This document shows, piece after piece, positions 1 through 5,972 of a DNA stretch of 8,272 nucleotides. Numbering within the stretch: the first letter of the stretch is position 1; every line of letters starts with the position of its first letter. A model generated the notes under the pieces. It was not told the origin of the DNA. It did not search any database and worked only from the letters and a program-made list of their open reading frames with translations. The position numbers and the translations under genes are program-made. Source of the stretch: JAIOPA01 sp046076045 (lineage in GTDB: Bacteria > Eisenbacteria > RBG-16-71-46); the NCBI GenBank assembly GCA_046076045.1, contig JBJTRI010000184.1, positions 1 through 8,272 on the forward strand, read 5' to 3'.

Positions 1-198
1 CCGGCGTTCGTGCTGGTGGGGCTGTTCACGCGCTGGGCGGCGCTGCCCGCGGTGGTCACGATGGCGGTCGCCGCGTTCGTGGCGCACGCCGGCGACCCGT
101 TCGGGGACCGCGAGATGGCGCTCGTCTACCTGGTGATGTTCGCCACCGTCGCACTCACCGGTCCGGGGCGGTTCTCGATCGACGCGCATCGTCCATGA
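1..198 (+). CDS. DoxX-family membrane protein, C-terminal part (5' end outside window)
   Basis: The reading frame is open from base 1 to the TGA at 196-198 and gives the last 65 residues of a protein that begins upstream. Two hydrophobic stretches are visible: LVGLFTRWAALPAVVTMAVAAF, then ALVYLVMFATVALTGPG. An HAGDPFG loop between them is followed by E and the end GPGRFSIDA. The G-x-x-T-R-x-A-A-L helix and the closing GPGRFS(I/L)D are typical of the last two helices of DoxX/DoxD-like proteins, four-helix inner-membrane proteins of about 130-160 residues. Some members belong to thiosulfate:quinone oxidoreductase or to oxidoreductase complexes linked to redox stress, but most have no known reaction, so no substrate is assigned. 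The next gene follows 26 bases later (or overlaps by ATGA if the upstream ATG is used), which suggests co-transcription. Family call is fairly sure; function is open. Confidence 0.8.
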   Translation, partial: PAFVLVGLFTRWAALPAVVTMAVAAFVAHAGDPFGDREMALVYLVMFATVALTGPGRFSIDAHRP

Positions 199-210
199 GC
201 CGCGGCCTCG

Positions 211-216
211 AGGAGG
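211..216 (+). promoter_or_regulatory. Shine-Dalgarno AGGAGG that selects GTG 225
   Basis: A perfect AGGAGG lies 8 bases before the GTG at 225-227. It is the strongest ribosome-binding match in this part of the window. It decides between the ATG at 195, which overlaps the preceding stop and has no good site, and GTG 225, after which a clean signal peptide begins. Confidence 0.75.
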
Positions 217-224
217 TGACGGCC

Positions 225-1241
225 GTGTCCCGCTCGCTGCCGATCGTCGTTGCACTGTCCATGCTGTCGTTCACGCCCGTGGCACGCGCTGCCGAGCCGA
301 CTCCCGGGTGGGTCACGAAGGGCGTCGTGGGGCTGTCGCTCACCCAGTCCGCCTACAGCGCGAACTGGAACGGCGGGGATCGCGGCAGTTGGGTGTGGGT
401 CGCTCGATTCGATGCGTCGGCCGAGCGCGCGTTCGGTCCGCGCTTCCATCTCGCGAACACGCTTGCCCTCAGCTACGGCCAGAGCAGCCAGCAGCAGGAG
501 GACCCTGCCGACCCGACGCGCCGGGTGTGGGATCCGCCGAGCAAGACGAACGACCGCATCGCGTTCGAGACCGTGGGGCGATTCACGCTCTCGGCCCCGG
601 TCGACCCGTACGCCTCGCTGCGCGCGGAGTCGCAGTTCCTCGACCAGTCGCAGCCCAACGGCAACCTGTCGCTGAACCCCGTGCGCACCACCCTCAGCGC
701 CGGCGTGGCGCGCGTGTTCGTGAAACGCGACGACCGAGAGGTCATCGGTCGAATCGGTGTGGGCGGTCGCATCGCGGCCGGGCGCGATTACACGCAGGCG
801 CCGCCCTCGACGCGCACGGCCTCGTATCGCAACGGTGACGCCGGGCTCGAGTGGGTGACCACCGCGTCAGGGCCGATCGTGCCGGACCGGCTGCGCTTCC
901 AGGGGCGACTCGGCGTGTTCCAGCCGCTGTGGTACTCGGACACGGACGCGCTCGAGCGCTACGACGCGGTGGCCGCCACGGCCCAGCCGGGGCATCGCGC
1001 CATCGCCTCGTACTGGCGCACGCCCGACGTGGACCTGGAGGGCACGTTCACGGCGCGCATCACCGCGCTGCTCGGCGTGGAGCTGTCGGCACGTTTGGTA
1101 TACGACCGCTTCGACACCTCGGGGCGTCTCGACACGGCGCAGGATCCCGCGGTCCTACTCCCGCAGGTCGAGCGCCGGGTGCGGCGTGCAGGGCAGTTGC
1201 GGCAGAACCTTGCCATCGCGCTCACGCAGCGATTGTTCTGA
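225..1241 (+). CDS. DUF3078-type outer-membrane beta-barrel protein, secreted (338 aa)
   Basis: Start chosen at GTG 225 because AGGAGG sits 8 bases upstream. The product then begins with a clean signal peptide (MSRSLPIVVALSMLSFTPVARA, likely cut before AEP at about residue 22). An in-frame ATG at 195 would add ten residues ahead of it. The mature part has alternating polar/aromatic strands. The run TQSAYSANWNGG (40-51), LALSYGQ (80-86) and KTNDR (107-111) resembles DUF3078, a family of putative outer-membrane barrels best known from Bacteroidetes. The protein ends in a terminal phenylalanine (TQRLF), as outer-membrane barrel proteins often do for BAM recognition. Expected location is the outer membrane; substrate and role are unknown. 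It probably shares a transcript with the DoxX gene and ends before a hairpin at 1258-1296. The DUF3078 link rests on motif spacing read by eye; a generic barrel protein is the alternative. Confidence 0.72.
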   Translation: MSRSLPIVVALSMLSFTPVARAAEPTPGWVTKGVVGLSLTQSAYSANWNGGDRGSWVWVARFDASAERAFGPRFHLANTLALSYGQSSQQQEDPADPTRRVWDPPSKTNDRIAFETVGRFTLSAPVDPYASLRAESQFLDQSQPNGNLSLNPVRTTLSAGVARVFVKRDDREVIGRIGVGGRIAAGRDYTQAPPSTRTASYRNGDAGLEWVTTASGPIVPDRLRFQGRLGVFQPLWYSDTDALERYDAVAATAQPGHRAIASYWRTPDVDLEGTFTARITALLGVELSARLVYDRFDTSGRLDTAQDPAVLLPQVERRVRRAGQLRQNLAIALTQRLF

Positions 1242-1257
1242 GCGGGTACCGTTCGCA

Positions 1258-1296
1258 CACGAGGGGCCGCCTCCCGGTCGGAGGCGGCCCCTCGTG
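1258..1296. terminator. Bidirectional hairpin terminator between convergent genes
   Basis: A perfect 17-bp inverted repeat (1258-1274 with 1280-1296) encloses a 5-base loop, CGGTC. It starts 16 bases after the stop of the DUF3078 gene and lies 12 bases past the stop of the SPFH gene on the other strand, so it can serve both. There is no T-run on either side. Termination by the hairpin alone, or protection of the mRNA 3' end, is inferred. Confidence 0.75.
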
Positions 1297-1308
1297 CGTG
1301 CGTGACGA

Positions 1309-2226
1309 TCACTTCGTGGGCGTCTGCGCCATGAGCATCTCCTTCATGGCACCGAGCGACCCCATGGTGCCCGCGGCCTCGTAGGGCAGGAACACCACCT
1401 TGTCGGCGCCGCCCGCGATCTGGCCGAGCGATTCGAGGTACTTCTGCGCGATGAGGTACTGCGCGGGGTTCGACGGGCCGCCGGCGAGTGCCTGCGCGAC
1501 GACACGGATGGCCTGCGCCTCGGCCTCGGCCACGCGCAGGCGCGCCTCGGCCTGTCCCTCGGCGTGCAGGATCGCGGACTGCTTCTGGCCCTCGGCACTC
1601 ACGATGGACGACTGCTTCTGGCCCTCGGCGCGCAGGATGGCGGCCGACTTCTCGCCCTCGGCGGTGGTGACGACGGCGCGGCGCGTCCGCTCGGCCGTCA
1701 TCTGCTTCTCCATCGTGAGCTTGATCTCCTCGGGCGGATTGATGTTCTTCAACTCGACGCGGATGATCTTCACGCCCCACGGGCCGGTGCTCTGGTCGAG
1801 CGCCGCGCGGATCTGCGTGTTGATGTTGTCGCGCGAGGTCAGCGTGTGGTCGAGGTCGAGGCCGCCGATGACGTTGCGCAGCGCGGACAGCGTGAGCTGC
1901 TCGAGACCCCACTTGAGGTTCGAGACCTCGTAGGTCGCCTTCACCGGGTCGAGGATGATGTAGTAGATGACCGCATCCACCTCCATGGTCACGTTGTCGC
2001 GCGTGATCACGGGCTGCGGGGCGATCTGGCTGATCTGCTCGCGCAGGTCCACCTTGGAGCGCACGGCGTCGAAGAACGGCACGATGATGTTGAGGCCGGC
2101 GTCGGCCGTGTTCCGGTAGCGCCCGAGGCGCTCGATGATGAGCGCCTCCTTCTGCGGCACGATGCGCACGGAGCGGCTCAGCACGATGAGGGCGAGGATC
2201 ACGAGGCCCAGCACGACGAACTGCAT
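1309..2226 (-). CDS. qmcA: SPFH/band 7 (stomatin-like, QmcA-type) membrane protein, 305 aa
   Basis: One N-terminal membrane helix (residues 2-17) is followed by an SPFH domain (about 19-190). Seen there are RIVPQKEALIIERLGRY (21-37), GLNIIVPFFD (44-53), TRDNVTMEVDAVIYY (75-89) and NPWGVKI-like GPWGVKI (148-154). Residues 189-243 are five 11-residue units beginning AEG or AEA, a hendecad coiled coil, and the tail contains AQKYLESL (260-267) and a GTMGS motif. Length and order match E. coli QmcA as I recall it. Such proteins oligomerise into membrane-associated cages or microdomains and are linked to quality control with membrane proteases and to NfeD partners. ATG 2226 is preceded by GAAAGGA at 2240-2234, 7 bases upstream. 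The gene lies 50 bases after nfeD, in the usual order, so co-transcription is likely. A longer frame running upstream of this ATG is not the gene. The exact physiological role here is inferred. Confidence 0.93.
   Translation of the reverse strand: MQFVVLGLVILALIVLSRSVRIVPQKEALIIERLGRYRNTADAGLNIIVPFFDAVRSKVDLREQISQIAPQPVITRDNVTMEVDAVIYYIILDPVKATYEVSNLKWGLEQLTLSALRNVIGGLDLDHTLTSRDNINTQIRAALDQSTGPWGVKIIRVELKNINPPEEIKLTMEKQMTAERTRRAVVTTAEGEKSAAILRAEGQKQSSIVSAEGQKQSAILHAEGQAEARLRVAEAEAQAIRVVAQALAGGPSNPAQYLIAQKYLESLGQIAGGADKVVFLPYEAAGTMGSLGAMKEMLMAQTPTK
1525..1689 (-). repeat. Degenerate 33-bp tandem repeat encoding the SPFH coiled coil
   Basis: On the + strand, units starting CTCGGC recur at 1525, 1558, 1591 and 1624, exactly 33 bases apart. 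CTCGGC occurs again at 1657. Units at 1558 and 1591 share ACTGCTTCTGGCC at their ends. Each unit encodes one 11-residue step such as AEGQKQSAILH. Period and reading frame coincide, so protein-level selection for a hendecad coil explains it. Confidence 0.8.
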
Positions 2227-2251
2227 GGCGTGTTCCTTTCCGGGTGGGTGG

Positions 2252-2271
2252 GTCGGCCCCTCGGGGCCGAC
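2252..2271 (-). promoter_or_regulatory. Intercistronic hairpin between nfeD and the SPFH gene
   Basis: GTCGGCCC (2252-2259) and GGGCCGAC (2264-2271) form an 8-bp perfect stem closing a CTCG tetraloop; on the transcribed (minus) strand the loop reads CGAG. It starts 5 bases after the nfeD stop and ends about 12 bases before the ribosome-binding site of the SPFH gene. No T-run follows. It could stabilise the upstream message or partly terminate it, so adjusting the NfeD:SPFH ratio. The structure is seen; the effect is inferred. Confidence 0.5.
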
Positions 2272-2276
2272 GACGA

Positions 2277-2723
2277 TCACGAACGGTGGGTTTCGACCAC
2301 GAGCACGACGCCGTCCTGCGCACGAACCACGACCTCGGTGCCGACCGTGATGGGGTCGGCGGCGCGTGCGGCCCAGTCGGCACCGGCCACGGTGACGCGG
2401 CCCGTGCCCGTGACGGGGTCCACCGCCTCGGTGACGCGGGCACGGTGGCCGACGAGCGCGGCCGATCCCGGCGGCAGGCCCGGTGCGGGCGCGACCTTGG
2501 CGATCAGGCGCGGCCGCACGAACACGAGCAGCAGCACGAGCGTGACCACGAACGCCACCAACTGCACGGCGAGCGGGGCGTCCAGCGCGGCGGCCAGTGC
2601 GGCGGGCAGCACCGCGACGGAGATGAAGATGAAACCGAAGACCGGGCTCAGCACCTCGACCGCGGCGGTCGCGATGCCGATCGCGATCCACACGGCCCAG
2701 GCAGGGAACGAGTTCGGGTCCAT
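2277..2723 (-). CDS. nfeD: Short NfeD-family membrane protein with OB-fold (148 aa)
   Basis: Three hydrophobic segments (about residues 8-26, 28-47 and 50-69) are followed by a soluble C-terminal OB-fold (about 85-146). The fold shows the family pattern LVGHRARVTEAVDPVTGTGRV, then AGADWAARA, PITVGTEVVV and DGVVLVVE. It lacks the N-terminal ClpP-like serine protease domain of long NfeD proteins, so it is the short, non-proteolytic class that sits beside SPFH genes (as YbbJ beside QmcA in E. coli). The OB-fold probably contacts the SPFH partner at the membrane face. ATG 2723 is preceded by a full AAGGAGG (2734-2728) at a short 4-base spacing; the frame extends upstream to 2777 but those residues (RYPCQQGG and neighbours) overlap the ribosome-binding site and look non-coding. 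First gene of a two-gene operon with the SPFH gene. Confidence 0.92.
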   Translation of the reverse strand: MDPNSFPAWAVWIAIGIATAAVEVLSPVFGFIFISVAVLPAALAAALDAPLAVQLVAFVVTLVLLLVFVRPRLIAKVAPAPGLPPGSAALVGHRARVTEAVDPVTGTGRVTVAGADWAARAADPITVGTEVVVRAQDGVVLVVETHRS

Positions 2724-2772
2724 GGGCCCTCCTTGCTGACAAGGATAGCGCAATACGGAACGCGTTGTGCGC

Positions 2773-2788
2773 CGCATGGTCCCATGCG
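2773..2788. promoter_or_regulatory. Dyad CGCATGG-TC-CCATGCG, possible operator upstream of nfeD
   Basis: A perfect 7-2-7 inverted repeat lies 50-65 bases upstream of the nfeD start codon, in the 224-base divergent gap between nfeD and the DUF2934 gene. Its size suits a dimeric repressor site. No second copy was noticed in the window. The symmetry is seen; regulator binding is inferred. Confidence 0.3.
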
Positions 2789-2947
2789 ACCACTCCCGGG
2801 GTCGCCGATGCGCGAGAATCTGTTCGCCGTGAATATGAACGGCGATCGTAACGCCGGTTTGACGATGATTTCACGCGGCGGACACGCGTACCCTGCTACC
2901 TTGCGCGCGTCGTTCCATCCACCCCCACACATTCACGGAGGGGAGTC

Positions 2948-3250
2948 GTGCCGAGTTCGAAGCCCCGTACCACGAAGACCACGAAGACCACCAAGACCCC
3001 GTCGTCCACCACGCCCCGCAAGGTCGTCGCCCGTCCGGCCACCAAGACGGCCGCCACGAGCACCACCGCGATCAAGCGTGCGCGCGCCACGGTGGCGCCC
3101 GCGCCGTCGGTCGTGTCCGTGTTCACGCACCAGGACGTGGCGCTGCGGGCGCACGACCTCTACGTGCGCTCCGGCCACGAGGGGCACCGTCACGTGGAGT
3201 TCTGGCTCGAGGCCGAGCGTCAGCTGCGCGACGGCGTCTCGTTCGACTGA
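2948..3250 (+). CDS. DUF2934-domain protein with Lys/Thr-rich basic tail (100 aa)
   Basis: GTG 2948 is preceded by GGAGGGGAG (2937-2945), with GGAGG ending 6 bases before it. Residues 1-56 are low-complexity and basic, with KPRTTKTTKTTKTPSSTTPRK at the start and KRARA at 43-47, rich in Lys, Arg, Thr, Ala and Pro. This resembles the disordered tails of bacterial histone-H1-like and HupB-type proteins. Residues 60-95 (THQDVALRAHDLYVRSGHEGHRHVEFWLEAERQL) match the DUF2934 pattern: RA-x-x-LY-x-R-x-G-x-x-x-G-H, then a W-L-x-A-E-x-x-L helix. DUF2934 is a helical domain of unknown function, often found with disordered basic tails. Nucleic-acid contact through the tail is plausible but inferred. It stands alone, divergent from nfeD, and a hairpin begins 16 bases after its stop. 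Confidence 0.85.
   Translation: MPSSKPRTTKTTKTTKTPSSTTPRKVVARPATKTAATSTTAIKRARATVAPAPSVVSVFTHQDVALRAHDLYVRSGHEGHRHVEFWLEAERQLRDGVSFD
2969..2995 (+). repeat. Three 9-bp repeats ACCACSAAG coding Thr-Thr-Lys
   Basis: Three in-frame copies (ACCACGAAG twice, then ACCACCAAG) encode TTKTTKTTK in the basic tail of the DUF2934 protein. Such short repeats can change copy number by replication slippage, which would alter tail length without breaking the frame. Confidence 0.7.
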
Positions 3251-3266
3251 CGCACCGTGAGGACGT

Positions 3267-3302
3267 GACGACCCCGGCGGGCGCGAGCCTGCCGGGGTCG
3301 TC
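3267..3302 (+). terminator. Hairpin terminator of the DUF2934 gene, GCGA loop
   Basis: Bases 3267-3282 pair with 3287-3302 in a 16-bp stem closing a GCGA loop, which fits the stable GNRA class. The single non-Watson-Crick position (G3279-T3290) is a G-U pair in + strand RNA but an A-C mismatch in minus strand RNA, so the structure is best suited to the + strand gene ending at 3250. It may also act, less well, 23 bases after the amylase stop. No T-run follows. Confidence 0.72.
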
Positions 3303-3325
3303 GGCGTCAAGCGCCAATGAAGGGG

Positions 3326-5962
3326 TCAGCGGACGCGGGCGATCCGCAGCGTGCCTGAGGACTCGGGGGTGCGTGCCCGCACCAGATAGAGCCCGGCCGG
3401 CGTGACACGCCCCGCCTCGTCGCGCCCGTCCCAGCGCAGCGCGTGCGCGCCGGCGGCGCGAGCTCCCTGCGCGAGCGTTCGCACGCGGCGGCCGCTCACG
3501 TCGAGCACCTCCACCGTGACGTCGCCCTCGCGTGCGAGCGCGAGAGTCACCACGGTCTCGTCGCGGAACGGGTTCGGGGTGCTCGCGAGCGCGAGCGTGG
3601 TCGGGCGTGGTCGGGGCGGAGCCGACAGCGACGCGTCGATCGTCGCGTACTGCATGCCCGGCACGGTCTTGAGCGAGAACGGCGTGTACCCGAGCGGGGC
3701 GGTGCCGGGGGCGAGCGGCGGCAGGAACTGGGTGCCGAACTGACCGTCGGGGCGCACGATCGTGGCGAGCAGCTTGAGCGGTGTGCCGGGACCGTCGCGC
3801 CCGAGGTCGGCCCACGGTAGCAGCGCCTCGAACCCGCTGGTCGCGGTCGGGGCATCGGTGGCGCTGGTGTTCGTGACGCCTCCGGTGTTCGCGTTGCTCA
3901 GCGACGCCAGCAAGCCCGCGGGGTTGCTGCCCCCGGTGAGTGCGGGCTGCGCGCTGCCCACGACGCCGCTCCCGAGGTAGCGCTTCGAGCCTCCGCCGCC
4001 GGTCGCGAGCGTGAACAGGTCGAGGTAGAGGTTGCCGCCGTACGCGTTCACCCACAGGCACAGGTCGGGCGCGAACCCGGTGTCGAACCCGAGCCCGTTG
4101 GCCTGCGGCATGCCGGCCGGGGGCTGCGGGAACGACGCGGTCGCGAGCGAGTCCTGCCCGCCGGGCGCGGTGTCGAGGAACAGCGCGAGCGCGCTGCCGT
4201 CGGTCGCGAGGTTGCCGGTGATGCCGACCGCGAGCCCCTCGGTGCGCGGCTGCACGTACAGGCGGTCGAGTTCGCTCACGTTGTCACCGAACGTGGTCGG
4301 CAGCACCTGGGTGGCGACGAGCGCGGCGGCCCCGAGATCGTTCGGGATGGCGGCCCCGTCCCACGGCGAGGGCGGTGGCGGGACCGGCGTGCCGAGGCGC
4401 ACGGACAGCACGCGATGGCCCGACGCCGGCATGCTCACGGGGTAGGCCGACTGGTTCGCCGCGGTGACCGCCGCGAGCGTGGCGCCGCTGACGACGTCGC
4501 GCACCGCGCTGCCACCCGCCGGCAGCGCGAAACCCGAGAGGTCGAGGTTCACGGTCGCTGCCGTGGGGGCGAGGTGGATCGCGACGAGCAGCGTCTCCTC
4601 GGGCGCGGTGCGCGCGAACGCCCAGGTGGCCGGGTTCGCGGCGGGCACCGCGTCGTAGCGACCCCGGCGCAGCGCGGCGTGTGCCCGCCGCAGCGCGCCG
4701 AGCGCGCGATAGGTCTCGAGCAACGAGCCCGCGACGCCGCTCTGCTCCTGCACCGAGCGCCCGTCGTTGTTGCGCGAGACGCGGGCGTTGTAGGCCGTGC
4801 TGTTGAGCACGAAGTAGTTCGACATGGGCGGGCCGGCGACTGCGTTCCACTTGAACGGCTCGCGCATCGGGATGTCGCTGTTGTCGCTGCCGAAGTCGGC
4901 CTTCGCCCCGCGCATGCCGATCTCGTCGCCGTAGTAGATCACCGGCGGGAACGGCTGCAGCATGAGCACCGCGGCCGCCACGCGCGCGCGCGCGACGTCG
5001 TTGCCGAGACCGGTGACGAGTCGGTCCACGTCGTGGTCGCCGAGCGAGCCCAGGTAGGTGCGACCGGGCGGCAGCGACGCCACGGTGGCGGCCATCTCCT
5101 GGTAGAGCCCCGCAGCGCTGCCCGAGGCGATGGCGCTGCGGGCCGCGAACAGGAAGGGCTTCGTGAAGGTGGCGTCGTGCGGGCCCAGCAGCTCGGCGCC
5201 GCGCGAGCCCCAGTCGGCCTGTTCGGCGAACGAGAACACGTCGGGGTACACGGTGCGCAACGAGTCCTTCCACTGCTGCCACCACGCGAGGTCGTAGCCC
5301 AGCCCCTTGTCGGGCAGCACGTGGTCGAGGCGGAAGCCGTCGATCCCGTCGGACGGGTCGCCGTCGCCGTTGGGGTCGAGCCAGCGCGCGGTCCACGCCT
5401 TGAGCGTCGAGGCCACGGCGGGGTTCGAGTTGCGCCAGCGGATCTGCCCGACCGACGAGCCGTTCCACGTCGTGTACACGGCGCCGTCGTAGGTGGTGTT
5501 GGCGGCGTTGGTGTACGCGAGCCACGGCGTGTAGGGCGAGGCGGGGTTCTGGAACGAACCCGTGAAGTAGGGCGTGTCGTGCGAGACGTGGTAGGCGACG
5601 AAGTCGATGAACACCTTGATGCTCTCGGCGTGGGCCGCCTGCACGAACGACAGGAACTGGGCCTCGCTGCCGAACCACGGGTTGATCTGGTCGGCACGCC
5701 CGTGCTGATAGCCGTGGTAGGCGGGCGACGGGAAGATGGGCGTCATCCACAACGCGGTCACGCCGAGCGAGCGCAGGTACGGCAGGCTCGCGGTCATGCC
5801 GCCGAAGTCGCCGAAGCGCTGCGCGTCGTTGTTCGAGTCGCGCCAGGCGATGGGCATGATCTGGTAGAACACGTCGTCCGCGATGGGGCGGAAGCGCGGG
5901 GCGGCGGCCGCGGGGACGGCGCACCACAGGGCGAGGAGCAGGGCGAGGAGGGGGCGGCGCAT
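3326..5962 (-). CDS. Secreted multidomain GH13 alpha-amylase with FlgD-like C-terminal domain (878 aa)
   Basis: Start set at ATG 5962, which opens a signal peptide (MRRPLLALLLALWCAVPAAAA); 16 upstream in-frame codons look non-coding. The ribosome-binding site is weak. Residues 25-525 are a glycoside hydrolase 13 (beta/alpha)8 barrel plus C-domain: FGDFGGMTASLPYLRSLGVTALWMTPIF (50-77), region I IDFVAYH (119-125), region II GFRLD (nucleophile D213), region III FAEQ (acid E247), region IV LGDHD (D311), and YYGDEIGM (343-350). All three catalytic carboxylates are present, so alpha-1,4-glucan hydrolysis is likely. Residues about 532-780, after a PPPP linker, hold FGDN-x-SELDRLYV, ITGNL and FLDTAPGGQ, a beta-rich domain I recognise only as a pattern in secreted proteins. 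Residues 790-878 (PNPF, GRRVRTL, WDGRDEAG, AGLYLVR) match FlgD Ig-like/T9SS type A-like C-terminal domains. The exact substrate is unknown. It appears to be a single-gene unit. Confidence 0.93.
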   Translation of the reverse strand: MRRPLLALLLALWCAVPAAAAPRFRPIADDVFYQIMPIAWRDSNNDAQRFGDFGGMTASLPYLRSLGVTALWMTPIFPSPAYHGYQHGRADQINPWFGSEAQFLSFVQAAHAESIKVFIDFVAYHVSHDTPYFTGSFQNPASPYTPWLAYTNAANTTYDGAVYTTWNGSSVGQIRWRNSNPAVASTLKAWTARWLDPNGDGDPSDGIDGFRLDHVLPDKGLGYDLAWWQQWKDSLRTVYPDVFSFAEQADWGSRGAELLGPHDATFTKPFLFAARSAIASGSAAGLYQEMAATVASLPPGRTYLGSLGDHDVDRLVTGLGNDVARARVAAAVLMLQPFPPVIYYGDEIGMRGAKADFGSDNSDIPMREPFKWNAVAGPPMSNYFVLNSTAYNARVSRNNDGRSVQEQSGVAGSLLETYRALGALRRAHAALRRGRYDAVPAANPATWAFARTAPEETLLVAIHLAPTAATVNLDLSGFALPAGGSAVRDVVSGATLAAVTAANQSAYPVSMPASGHRVLSVRLGTPVPPPPSPWDGAAIPNDLGAAALVATQVLPTTFGDNVSELDRLYVQPRTEGLAVGITGNLATDGSALALFLDTAPGGQDSLATASFPQPPAGMPQANGLGFDTGFAPDLCLWVNAYGGNLYLDLFTLATGGGGSKRYLGSGVVGSAQPALTGGSNPAGLLASLSNANTGGVTNTSATDAPTATSGFEALLPWADLGRDGPGTPLKLLATIVRPDGQFGTQFLPPLAPGTAPLGYTPFSLKTVPGMQYATIDASLSAPPRPRPTTLALASTPNPFRDETVVTLALAREGDVTVEVLDVSGRRVRTLAQGARAAGAHALRWDGRDEAGRVTPAGLYLVRARTPESSGTLRIARVR

Positions 5963-5972
5963 GGATCCGTTC

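Noticed and set aside
1309..2874. 521-codon frame extending the SPFH protein upstream through nfeD
   Set aside because: The extra N-terminal part is a shadow of nfeD in another frame. The SPFH protein has its own start at 2226 with a membrane helix and a ribosome-binding site, at the length expected for QmcA.
2859..2894. TTGACG with TACCCT as promoter of the DUF2934 gene
   Set aside because: The -35 box is good but the spacer to TACCCT is 24 bases, too long for sigma-70, and no hexamer at 16-19 bases fits.
2897..2905. Shared 9-mer TACCTTGCG at 2897 and 6024 as a regulatory element
   Set aside because: It falls in different orientations relative to the nearby genes, and one shared 9-mer across several kilobases is expected by chance.
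5918..5932. Lipoprotein signal around LALWC in the amylase leader peptide
   Set aside because: ALWC does not fit the L-[AST]-[GA]-C lipobox, and the cysteine lies too early, inside the hydrophobic core; the AAAA-P end suggests signal peptidase I.
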